DNA of 36,607 bases from Deltaproteobacteria bacterium (GTDB lineage: Bacteria; Myxococcota_C; UBA6777): contig PCBK01000030.1 of NCBI GenBank assembly GCA_002731275.1, positions 1-36,607 of the forward strand, written 5' to 3'. The stretch's first letter is position 1. The number at the start of each line of letters is the position of its first letter. This document shows, piece after piece, positions 8,743-15,897 of the stretch. Made by a program: the position numbers and the translations under genes. The notes under the pieces are model-generated. The model was not told the origin of the DNA and did not search any database. It worked only from the letters and a program-made list of their open reading frames with translations.

Positions 8743-9696
8743 TTAAAAGTAACCTTCGCGCTTCTTCATCTCCATCGAACCAGCTTCGTCGTGGTCGATC
8801 ACACGGTTCTGTCGTTCGGAGTGACGCATCTCAAGCATCTCCCGAATGATCTCAGGGACAGTCGTTGCTTCCGAACGAATCGCCCCTGTCAGAGGATAAC
8901 AACCCAATGTCCTGAAGCGAGACATCACCATCTCAGGCTCTTCTCCATCTTCAAGAGGCATTCGATCATCATCGACGAGGATCAACACACCATCGCGCTC
9001 GACGACGGGTCGTTTATCGGCAAAATAAAGAGGGACAACAGGGATATTTTCGAGGTGGATGTAGAGCCAGATATCGAGCTCTGTCCAGTTTGAGAGCGGG
9101 AAGACACGGATACTTTCGCCTCGATCGAGTTTTCCGTTGTAAAGGTTCCATAGCTCAGGGCGCTGGTTTTTCGGATCCCACTGGTTGTAACGATCGCGAA
9201 ATGAGTACATGCGCTCTTTTGCGCGGGACTTCTCCTCGTCCCGACGTGCCCCACCAAAAGCAGCGTCATATTTTCCGGCTGCAAGTGCCTGCAAGAGACC
9301 TTCTGTCTTCATCACGTTGGTGTGTTTTTGAGAACCAGAGGAGAATGGATTGACACCGTCCCGAACGCCCTGCTCGTTGATATGAACGAGCAAGTTCAGA
9401 TCATTCTCTTCGCAAAATGTATCGCGAAACTGAATCATCTCTTTGGGCTTCCAGGTGGTGTCGATGTGGAGGAGTGGAAAGGGCAGCGGAGCAGGATGGA
9501 AGGCTTTCATCGCCAAACGCACCATGACAGACGAGTCTTTCCCGATCGAATACAACATCACGGGATTTTCGAACTCTGCAGCTACTTCTCGGATAATATG
9601 AATACTTTCGGATTCCAACTGACGTAGATTGGACAGCGTGTGCTCATTCACCCACTGATCAATCGAGTCGAGATGGAGGGGGGGTTTGTCACTCAT
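8743..9696 (-). CDS. cysD: Sulfate adenylyltransferase small subunit
   Basis: A 317-residue PP-loop ATP pyrophosphatase that adenylates sulfate to APS in complex with CysN. The nucleotide loop reads SIGKDSSV (residues 50-57). Other family signatures are [45 protein letters not shown] and [12 protein letters not shown]. The C-terminus MKKREGYF is typical. The length is close to the usual of about 300. GGAGAAAG lies upstream of ATG 9696. It is the first gene of a cysD-cysN operon. No cysH, cysJ or separate cysC occurs in the window. Confidence 0.96.
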   Translation of the reverse strand: MSDKPPLHLDSIDQWVNEHTLSNLRQLESESIHIIREVAAEFENPVMLYSIGKDSSVMVRLAMKAFHPAPLPFPLLHIDTTWKPKEMIQFRDTFCEENDLNLLVHINEQGVRDGVNPFSSGSQKHTNVMKTEGLLQALAAGKYDAAFGGARRDEEKSRAKERMYSFRDRYNQWDPKNQRPELWNLYNGKLDRGESIRVFPLSNWTELDIWLYIHLENIPVVPLYFADKRPVVERDGVLILVDDDRMPLEDGEEPEMVMSRFRTLGCYPLTGAIRSEATTVPEIIREMLEMRHSERQNRVIDHDEAGSMEMKKREGYF

Positions 9697-9760
9697 GACA
9701 GACTTTCTCCATAGGTGTGTCGCCGATGTCGCTCTTTATCGACGAACATTGCATGATCTG

Positions 9761-9780
9761 TGCTCGATACAAATCGAGCA
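9761..9780. promoter_or_regulatory. Perfect 8-bp palindrome upstream of cysD
   Basis: TGCTCGAT (9761-9768), spacer ACAA, ATCGAGCA (9773-9780). It lies 65-84 bp upstream of the cysD start in the divergent promoter region. The symmetry and position fit an operator for a dimeric regulator, possibly sulfur-responsive; the regulator is unknown. Confidence 0.4.
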
Positions 9781-9810
9781 TGCAAGCTAGCAGTTCAGAT
9801 CCAGAAAGTC

Positions 9811-9839
9811 AATAGACACAAAACGCAACAAATAGACAC
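9811..9839. repeat. AATAGACAC direct repeats, 20-bp period
   Basis: AATAGACAC occurs at 9811-9819 and again at 9831-9839, exactly 20 bp apart (near two helical turns). The stretch is AT-rich and lies 115-143 bp upstream of cysD. Same-face binding by a regulator is possible; function is not shown. Confidence 0.35.
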
Positions 9840-10061
9840 TTTACTATTTACTTACGAACACTTACACACAAAATGCAATAACCTATTTTCTGAGTAGGGA
9901 ATAGTACAGGGTGTGACTTGGGGGCGAAGAGGCTTGACTTTGGGGGTCTCTCCTACTACTCTCTGGCGATCGAATGAAAGGCCAGCGACTCACAGTAGGA
10001 GCCGCAAACGCCCTCGGCATCGCTGGTAACCATCAAGCGTACATAGAAAGTGGAACAGATC

Positions 10062-11642
10062 ATGAACCATCCTTCTGTCACATATATCGACAATCACTCC
10101 GCCCCACGTGTTTTGTTTTCAGGGACTCGTCTTGTAGAGGTAGATCTACCCGTCGGCACACGCGTGATCAACCCAAATCCGCCGCAAGAAGGTCTCAAAG
10201 ACGTGGACGCGGCGATCCGTTATGCGATCAACCACCCAGAGGGCGCAGAGCCACTCTACTCGAAGCTTCGTCCGGGGATGAAGGTCTTTATCGCGATCGA
10301 TGACATCAGCATGCCCTTGCCACCGATGAAGCGTCCAGACGTTCGAGAGCGGATCTTGACCATCGTCCTGGAGCTACTCGCGGATTACGGCGTGGATGAC
10401 TTCGAGATGTGTATCGCGACAGCGTTCCACAGACGCATGACAGAAGATGAGCTCCGCCACATTGTGGGTGACAAGATCTTCGATCGTCACTATCCAGAGC
10501 GGCTGTACAACCACGACGCAGAAGACCACAGCAATCTCGAAGTCCTCGGAACAACAGAAGCTGGAGAGGTCGTCGAGATCAACAAGCGCGCGGCGCAGTC
10601 GGATCTTTTGATCTACGTCAACCTCAACATCGTCCCGATGAACGGTGGTGTGAAGTCCGTCTCTGTCGGTCTCTCTGGCTACAGAAGTCTGAAAGCTCAC
10701 CACAACCCCCACACACTCAGAAAGTGCGACAGCTACATGGACCCCCGTCCCGGTCGCTCAGCGCTATATGAAAGCTTCGCACGGATGAACGAGGTTGTCG
10801 GAAAGAACCTCGACGTCTTCCACATCGAATCGACGATCAACAACCGGATGTTCGACAAGCCATTGTCCTTCCTCGCCAAAAACGAGGACAAGTACACAAA
10901 GCTCGAACAATTGGCGTGCAAGAGTCTGATCTACACCCTCGACAAGCTCCCACAAAAAGCACGTCAGGGTGTCTTTGAGCGTGTCCCTGCACCATACGAA
11001 GTCACAGGTATCTTCGCAGGAAACACAGAAGGAGCCCACCAACCTGCGCTTAAAAAGTGCCACGACCAATACCTCGTCCCCGTCAAGGGACAAGCTGACG
11101 TCCTCGTCGTAGGGCTCCCCTTCATCAGCCCGTACAACGTACACTCCTATCTCAACCCACTCCTCGTACAGGTGATGATCCAGGGTTACATCTTTAGTCT
11201 GTACCGCAACAAAGCGCTGGTCAAAAAAGGTGGCACGATCATCTTCTTCCACCCCTGTACAGATCAATTTGATCAAGACCACCACCCCTCGTACATCGAG
11301 TTCTTCCACAGACTCTTGCCCGAGACACGCGACGCAATGCAGCTGCACAAGAAGTACGAGTCGGAGTTCGCCTCCAACCCACACTACATCGAGATGTACA
11401 GACGTGGAAACGCGTACCACCCAGTGCACCCATTCTACATGTGGTACTGGGGCGAACCAGGGCGTCAACACCTCGGCCGTGTGATCGTCGTCGGCGCAGA
11501 CAACACCTACGTCCCAGAAGTCCTTGGCTACGAGACCGCCAACAGCTTCCCCGAAGCCCTCGATATGGCAAAAGACACTTGCCCCTCACCAGAGGTCACC
11601 TTCTTTAAGATCCCACCCATCTCCATGGTGGATGTCCTCGAC
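10062..11642 (+). CDS. LarA-like protein (DUF2088, lactate racemase family)
   Basis: A 526-527-residue protein (stop codon 11643-11645) with LarA-family landmarks. IAIDDISMPLPPMKRP (near 78-93) corresponds to the DxTRP region, ATAFHRRMTEDEL (118-131) carries the first conserved His (H123), and GVKSVSVGLSG (196-206) carries the Lys (K198) that holds the nickel-pincer cofactor in LarA. The second metal-binding His, normally in a GxIxPH motif, is Met here (NIVPMNGG, M193); HH at 213-214 may correspond to the later His. It is about 100 residues longer than classical LarA. A role as an alpha-hydroxyacid racemase or epimerase is possible, but the altered ligand makes the substrate and even nickel use uncertain. 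A GTG at 10050 is in frame, but GGAA before ATG 10062 supports the ATG. Confidence 0.8.
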
Positions 11643-11812
11643 TGAGTCCCCAACGAAAAAAGACCTCCTCCCCCCTCTCTCCGAAGTAAACCAGACACTC
11701 CCTACAGTTTGTATTGAATGACTTGCTTGGATGTCCGTCATACACTGTGAACGTTTTGACAAAAACGACCACAGTATAGGGTAGCCTGCTTCTCATGAAC
11801 GAAGGATTGTCC

Positions 11813-12643
11813 ATGGCATACTTAATCACAACCCGAGACAACAGCCTCTCCCCACTCACGATCGAATCCAACAACTGGATGCTTGCGCTAGAGCAGGCGC
11901 TCGATAAGTGGGGACTTCCCTACACCCTCGAAGAACTCCATACCAAAGAAGTCGATAGTGATGTTGGTGAGGCGATCGCCCCAGACCACTCCAAACACTT
12001 CGATATCAAACCATCTCTGCGCTCGCTGAGCATGACAGATGAGTTGGAGTTTGACCCTCCCGAATTGCTCCCTCCTCCGCCCAAGAATAACGACGCGCTC
12101 GTCGATCAGGAGCAATATATGCCAGGTATGACGACGGACATCCTCACGAACTCGTTCATGAAGCTGTCCGAGCTGTCTGCAAACTACGGAACACAATACA
12201 AAGACGCGATCGCCTTCCTCTTGGATACGCTCTCAGAAGGCCTAAAGGCCGATGGACATGGCGTACTGTTGACCAACTTAAACGACCCTTCGGGGGTGTT
12301 GTGGTTTGAGGATATCAGAGGTGCACACGCTGAAGAGCTTGCAAATATCCAACTCTCTCCAGGTCAGGGGCTCATCGGATACGCGGCCAAACAAGGCAGC
12401 AGTCTCCACCTCGCCAATATTCACGACCATGAACGCGCTGAGCACGAGAATATCCTTCAAATCGTCCCGTTGATGGGACCTCTTCTCGCGCTCCCGATCC
12501 AGCACGAGCAGCGTCTATACGGGATGTTTGTGTTGTACCGTACCAAAAATCACCCCTTCACAGAGGGCGAAAAGAGTATCCTGACCTATTTTTGCTCGAC
12601 CCTCGGCGAGTACCTCTCACAGCTCCCTTCTCCCCCTTCTTGA
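11813..12643 (+). CDS. GAF-domain protein
   Basis: A 276-residue soluble protein. Residues 1-105 are poorly conserved and include a Pro-rich linker (PPELLPPPPKNND). Residues about 130-270 form a GAF domain: a helix (DAIAFLLDTLSEGL), a strand with GVLLTN, then SPGQGLIGYAAKQGSSLHLANI and LLALPIQHEQRLYGMFVLYR, ending TEGEKSILTYFCSTLGEYL. GAF domains bind small ligands or mediate dimerisation. No output domain is fused, so it probably acts through a partner. ATG 11813 has AAGGA 7 nt upstream, whereas the in-frame ATG at 11795 has no such site. Not clearly in an operon: the LarA-like gene ends 170 bp before. Confidence 0.8.
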   Translation: MAYLITTRDNSLSPLTIESNNWMLALEQALDKWGLPYTLEELHTKEVDSDVGEAIAPDHSKHFDIKPSLRSLSMTDELEFDPPELLPPPPKNNDALVDQEQYMPGMTTDILTNSFMKLSELSANYGTQYKDAIAFLLDTLSEGLKADGHGVLLTNLNDPSGVLWFEDIRGAHAEELANIQLSPGQGLIGYAAKQGSSLHLANIHDHERAEHENILQIVPLMGPLLALPIQHEQRLYGMFVLYRTKNHPFTEGEKSILTYFCSTLGEYLSQLPSPPS

Positions 12644-12805
12644 AGCAGCTCTCCCCCACCTTTTTTGGACGGATCGTACGACCCCACATCGCTGTGACAA
12701 GTATCTCTACACACATGACTTTCTTTCCAGGAGACTTTACATCCGGTGTACTCGTACACATTATGCCCACATGACCCCCTTCCTTGAAAATGAAAGGCAA
12801 AGCAC

Positions 12806-13330
12806 ATGAATCGTTTATTGAGTCTCTTTTTTGTTGGCGCGCTCTTCTTTTTCACAGCCTGTGATGCTGTCCCCGTTCGCTTTGACATCGACGTTGACGC
12901 GACAACAACAGTCGAAAAAGGAAGCATCCTCGACCAGCTCTCTTCCAACTTTGGATTCTCCAACTTCACGACGTTTGATGTTTCGAGTACACAAGAGTTC
13001 CAAAACAACAACACGCAAAAGAACCAGGTCGTCGACGCCAAGATCGCGAAGCTCACGCTCACAATTGTCTCACCCAGTGGGCAAAACTTCGACTTCCTCG
13101 ACAAACTCTCTTTCTACATCGAAGCTCCCGGCCTGGAGAAAAAACTCGTCGCGACGAAAGATTTTGCAAAGGGCCTGACGACTGTCGATATGGACATCAT
13201 CGATCTAGATCTTGCCCCATATATCAAGGCCGACAGCTTCTCGTTTACGACAGATGTCACAGGTCGCAGACCTGATGTTGAGACACAAATCAAGGCCTCA
13301 CTGAAACTCAACATCGGTGCCAAACTGTAA
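12806..13330 (+). CDS. Small lipoprotein, function unknown
   Basis: A 174-residue lipoprotein with lipobox FFTAC (Cys19). The mature protein is mostly beta-strand-like with alternating polar and hydrophobic residues and lacks further cysteines. An Asn/Gln-rich stretch lies near residues 69-74. The family is not recognised. AAAGG precedes ATG 12806. A long palindrome starts 12 bp after the stop, and the KaiC-like gene follows at 13520. Confidence 0.8.
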   Translation: MNRLLSLFFVGALFFFTACDAVPVRFDIDVDATTTVEKGSILDQLSSNFGFSNFTTFDVSSTQEFQNNNTQKNQVVDAKIAKLTLTIVSPSGQNFDFLDKLSFYIEAPGLEKKLVATKDFAKGLTTVDMDIIDLDLAPYIKADSFSFTTDVTGRRPDVETQIKASLKLNIGAKL

Positions 13331-13342
13331 CGATCAGTGCAG

Positions 13343-13376
13343 CTTGTTTCATGTTTCATGTTTCGCATGAAACAAG
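13343..13376. promoter_or_regulatory. Palindromic TTTCATG site A, candidate activator site
   Basis: CTTGTTTCATG (13343-13353) and CATGAAACAAG (13366-13376) are perfect 11-bp inverted arms around a 12-nt spacer that itself repeats TTTCATG. No T-run follows, so it is not a standard terminator despite lying just after a stop codon. The centre is about 104 bp upstream of a sigma-54-like element at 13462-13477, the usual position of an enhancer-binding-protein site. It shares the word CATGTTTCATGTTT with site B at 22267-22303. Confidence 0.6.
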
Positions 13377-13461
13377 GGCTATTCAGGTTGAAACTCACCA
13401 AGCTTCCGCCCTTTTTCTCCAAGACGACGTCCACACGAACCTTCCCCAAAATGATTCAATC

Positions 13462-13477
13462 TGGTATACATATTGCT
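13462..13477 (+). promoter_or_regulatory. Sigma-54-like promoter before the KaiC-like gene
   Basis: TGGTAT-ACATA-TTGCT matches TGGCAC-N5-TTGCW at 9 of 11 defined positions, keeping GG at -24 and GC at -12 with exact spacing. The start codon is 43 nt downstream. Alone such a match could be chance; its distance from palindrome A gives it weight. Confidence 0.5.
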
Positions 13478-13519
13478 TGATAAAGGCATGCATTGAACTT
13501 GCACAGACGGAGACTTTTG

Positions 13520-14995
13520 ATGCTCGAGCAGACATACCCCACACAAGCAGACAAATTGCCCACAGGCGTGACAGGACTCGATGAGATCCTGGGTGGTGGA
13601 CTGATACCAAATCACTCGTATCTGCTGCGTGGTGGTCCAGGGACAGGGAAAACGACAACAGCGCTTCACTTTCTCCAACAGGGATGTCGTCGGGGTGAGA
13701 GTGTCTCCTTTATCTCCTTGCACGAACCCCCCGAGAATATACAAAAGAACGCAGAGCGTTTTGGGTTTGTGTTGGAAAACATTCACTATCTCGATCTGAG
13801 TCCGTCAGCCGATCTGCTCTCCAAAAATGAAAGTTACACCATCTTCTCTGCTGCAGAGGTCGAAGGTGTCGACACAACCCAAAGAATCCTCGATCACATC
13901 GAAGAGTTTCAGCCTTCAAGGCTCGTGATCGATTCGCTCAGTCACTTGCGTTACCTGTCAGAGCGCCCTTTTCACTTTCGCCGCCAAGTCATCGCGCTAC
14001 AAAAGTGCTTGCGGCAAAAAGGGATCACTGTCCTCTTTCTCTCCGAATGCCTCGAAGGTTCCAACGAGGATATGGACATCCAACATCTAGTGGATGGTAT
14101 CATCCATCTCAAATCGACAGCACGCACGCGCTATATTCGCGTGAGCAAGTACAGAGGTTCGGGGTTTCGAGGTGGGTACCATCCCATGAGCATTACCCAA
14201 AAGGGTATCGAAGTCTATCGCAGACTCGAACCCAAAGCGCACCTCAAACAACCTGACTACAAGGCGATGAGTTCGGGCATCCCCTCTCTTGACGAGCTGC
14301 TTCATGGTGGAATTGAGCGAGGTACGATCTCGATTATTTCCGGTCCAACGGGCGTCGGAAAGACCACGTTGGGGGTACAATTCATGAAGGAAGCCGCTGG
14401 TCGTGGCGAGAACTCAGCGATCTACACCTTTGAAGAGCAGCCAGAGATCCTCCTACGTCGCTGCGAGGCGATGAATATACCAGTCCGCACCATGATCAAA
14501 AATGGCAATCTCTCTCTGGCACGTATCGAGCCGCTCGATGTGTACGCAGATCAATTTGCACAGAGAGTAAAAAAAGACATCGAAGATAAGGATGTCAAGA
14601 TTGTGATGATCGATAGCATCGCGGGATATCAGCTGTCCCTTCTTGGCGAAGACGAAGCGATGACCGCGACAGAGCACCTACACGCACTGTGTAAATACTT
14701 ACAAAATGTAGGCGTCACTGTCATACTGATCAACGAGATGGAGCACGTCATCGGCCGCTTCAAGGCGACCAGCTTAGGTGTCAGCTATCTCGCAGATAAC
14801 ATCGTGTTCTTGCAGTATACCGAGCAGAGAGGACAGCTCGAACGTGCGATCGGCATCCTCAAGAAACGACTGAGCAGTTTTGAACACAGCATTCATTCAT
14901 TTGAGCTCACTCAATATGGTCTCAAAGTGGGTGAGGAGATCACCCATATTCAAGGCATACTTTCAGGTACAGCAGAGATTATTGAGCCATCATAA
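13520..14995 (+). CDS. KaiC-like double-domain ATPase
   Basis: A 491-residue protein with two RecA/KaiC domains. The first has Walker A GGPGTGKTT (38-46) and the second GPTGVGKTT (275-283). KaiC uses a Glu-Glu pair for catalysis; the second domain keeps it (TFEEQPE, 305-306), but in the first it is His-Glu (SLHEPPE, 68-69). In the KaiC phosphorylation loop, T426/S431/T432 correspond here to Thr417, Ser422 and Tyr423 (KATSLGVSYLADN). Such proteins act as ATP-driven switches coupled to histidine-kinase or receiver partners; a true clock is unlikely because no kaiA or kaiB is seen. ATG 13520 has CGGAGA 8 nt upstream; an in-frame TTG at 13493 is less likely. The receiver-like gene follows after 58 bp, probably in the same operon. 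Confidence 0.9.
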   Translation: MLEQTYPTQADKLPTGVTGLDEILGGGLIPNHSYLLRGGPGTGKTTTALHFLQQGCRRGESVSFISLHEPPENIQKNAERFGFVLENIHYLDLSPSADLLSKNESYTIFSAAEVEGVDTTQRILDHIEEFQPSRLVIDSLSHLRYLSERPFHFRRQVIALQKCLRQKGITVLFLSECLEGSNEDMDIQHLVDGIIHLKSTARTRYIRVSKYRGSGFRGGYHPMSITQKGIEVYRRLEPKAHLKQPDYKAMSSGIPSLDELLHGGIERGTISIISGPTGVGKTTLGVQFMKEAAGRGENSAIYTFEEQPEILLRRCEAMNIPVRTMIKNGNLSLARIEPLDVYADQFAQRVKKDIEDKDVKIVMIDSIAGYQLSLLGEDEAMTATEHLHALCKYLQNVGVTVILINEMEHVIGRFKATSLGVSYLADNIVFLQYTEQRGQLERAIGILKKRLSSFEHSIHSFELTQYGLKVGEEITHIQGILSGTAEIIEPS

Positions 14996-15040
14996 GGTAG
15001 ATTTTCATTCTTGTCATGGCCAACGTTGATACCGACGTGC

Positions 15041-15047
15041 AAAGGAG
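15041..15047 (+). promoter_or_regulatory. Ribosome-binding site selecting TTG 15054
   Basis: AAAGGAG ends 6 nt before TTG 15054. The next in-frame ATG (15078) has no comparable site, so the TTG start is preferred. Confidence 0.7.
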
Positions 15048-15053
15048 AGTCCG

Positions 15054-15617
15054 TTGTCTTTCACCATACGCATACACATGGCACACGCCAAAAATGCAGC
15101 CCTCTTGGAGGGCGCGCTTCCTTCTGAATACAGCGTAATAAGGGCAACACATGCTTCTGCAGAAGACGCTCACTCATTTGATTTGTGTGTGTTGGATTAC
15201 AAGCAATTTTTGCAACTGTCTCCAATGCTCTTTGCCTGGAAATCAAAGACAGCCCCGCTCTTCTTGCCGTTTTTGTTGCTTTGCGAACAAAAAGAGTACC
15301 CTCATCTCTCACCACACGTTTGGGAAGTCGTCGACACTGTCGTCACAATGCCCGTCTCTAAGGCCGAATTGGTAGGAAGGATACGTATGCTCTTGCGCAC
15401 CAGACAGTCGTCCATTGAGTGCTCGCAACTCGCACAAGAGCTCGAAAAACATCCTCCAAGTGTGGAGCAAACAGTCTCAGATTCAAAAGATCTACTCGAA
15501 GAGATTCTAGAAATATCTCTTGAGCTGTCAGATATTCTCGCGCCAAACCTGCAAAAAAACGAGAAGAAGCTGTTGAACAAAATCATTGAACTGTCCAGTT
15601 TGGACGCACACTCCTAA
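15054..15617 (+). CDS. Degenerate receiver-like partner of the KaiC-like protein
   Basis: A 187-residue protein. Residues 1-115 follow the outline of a receiver domain (FDLCVLDYKQFLQLSP, LFLPFLLLCE, VVDTVVTMPVSKAELVGRIRMLLRTRQ) and resemble pseudo-receivers found beside KaiC-like and histidine-kinase genes. The usual acidic cluster after the first strand is missing. An Asp is present in CVLDY (about residue 50), so phosphorylation is doubtful rather than excluded. The C-terminal part (120-187) is helical and probably mediates association. It starts at TTG with a strong AAAGGAG and follows the KaiC-like gene by 58 bp, so the pair is probably co-expressed and may interact. Confidence 0.75.
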   Translation: MSFTIRIHMAHAKNAALLEGALPSEYSVIRATHASAEDAHSFDLCVLDYKQFLQLSPMLFAWKSKTAPLFLPFLLLCEQKEYPHLSPHVWEVVDTVVTMPVSKAELVGRIRMLLRTRQSSIECSQLAQELEKHPPSVEQTVSDSKDLLEEILEISLELSDILAPNLQKNEKKLLNKIIELSSLDAHS

Positions 15618-15717
15618 AGTCACAGGGCAGCCAAGCGAACATCTCTTTTCCGTATACTTTTTTCTTGCAGTAGCCTTATCTCACGAAAACACCACTCAGT
15701 GGTCCCTCTTTCGAGCG

Positions 15718-15742
15718 GTGTCCAACAGAATGGGTTGGACAC
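15718..15742. repeat. Perfect 9-bp inverted repeat between operons
   Basis: GTGTCCAAC (15718-15726) and GTTGGACAC (15734-15742) are exact inverted copies with a 7-nt spacer. The hairpin lies about 100 bp after the receiver-like gene and 155 bp before the MscS gene. No T-run follows on the plus strand. A smaller palindrome, ACCAC-TCA-GTGGT, lies at 15691-15703. Operator or weak terminator; undecided. Confidence 0.4.
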
Positions 15743-15897
15743 AACCCCCAACCCTACGAAAAAAAAACGAGACCTCAGTCTTCTATGCTGACTTTGCATA
15801 TGTGTTTGTAGATTTGAGTGATGCCATACAGACATCACAAGAGAACCGTGAAATCACGAAGCACATACACTGAAAAAACGACGCTGGAGCTTCATTT

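Larger units (their letters stand above)
9697..10061. other. Divergent intergenic region, cysD and LarA-like gene
   Basis: No gene is seen in these 365 bp. It must carry promoters for both divergent genes. It holds a perfect 8-bp inverted repeat (9761-9780) and a pair of AATAGACAC direct repeats (9811-9819, 9831-9839) inside an AT-rich stretch (9810-9890). No confident -35/-10 or -24/-12 pair was found. Confidence 0.4.

Noticed and set aside
10764-11471. Minus-strand frame of 235 codons
   Set aside because: Antisense shadow of the LarA-like gene, with compositional bias from the opposite codons.
11756-11780. TTGACA and TATAGG upstream of the GAF gene as a sigma-70 promoter
   Set aside because: The spacer is only 13 bp, too short for a functional pair.
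13345-13374. Possible parS (chromosome partition) site: TGTTTCA half-sites resemble the parS arm
   Set aside because: Canonical parS has contiguous arms around a central CACGTG-like core. Here the arms are TGTTTCATG separated by 12 nt (9 nt between the full arms in site B), and no parA/parB is nearby.
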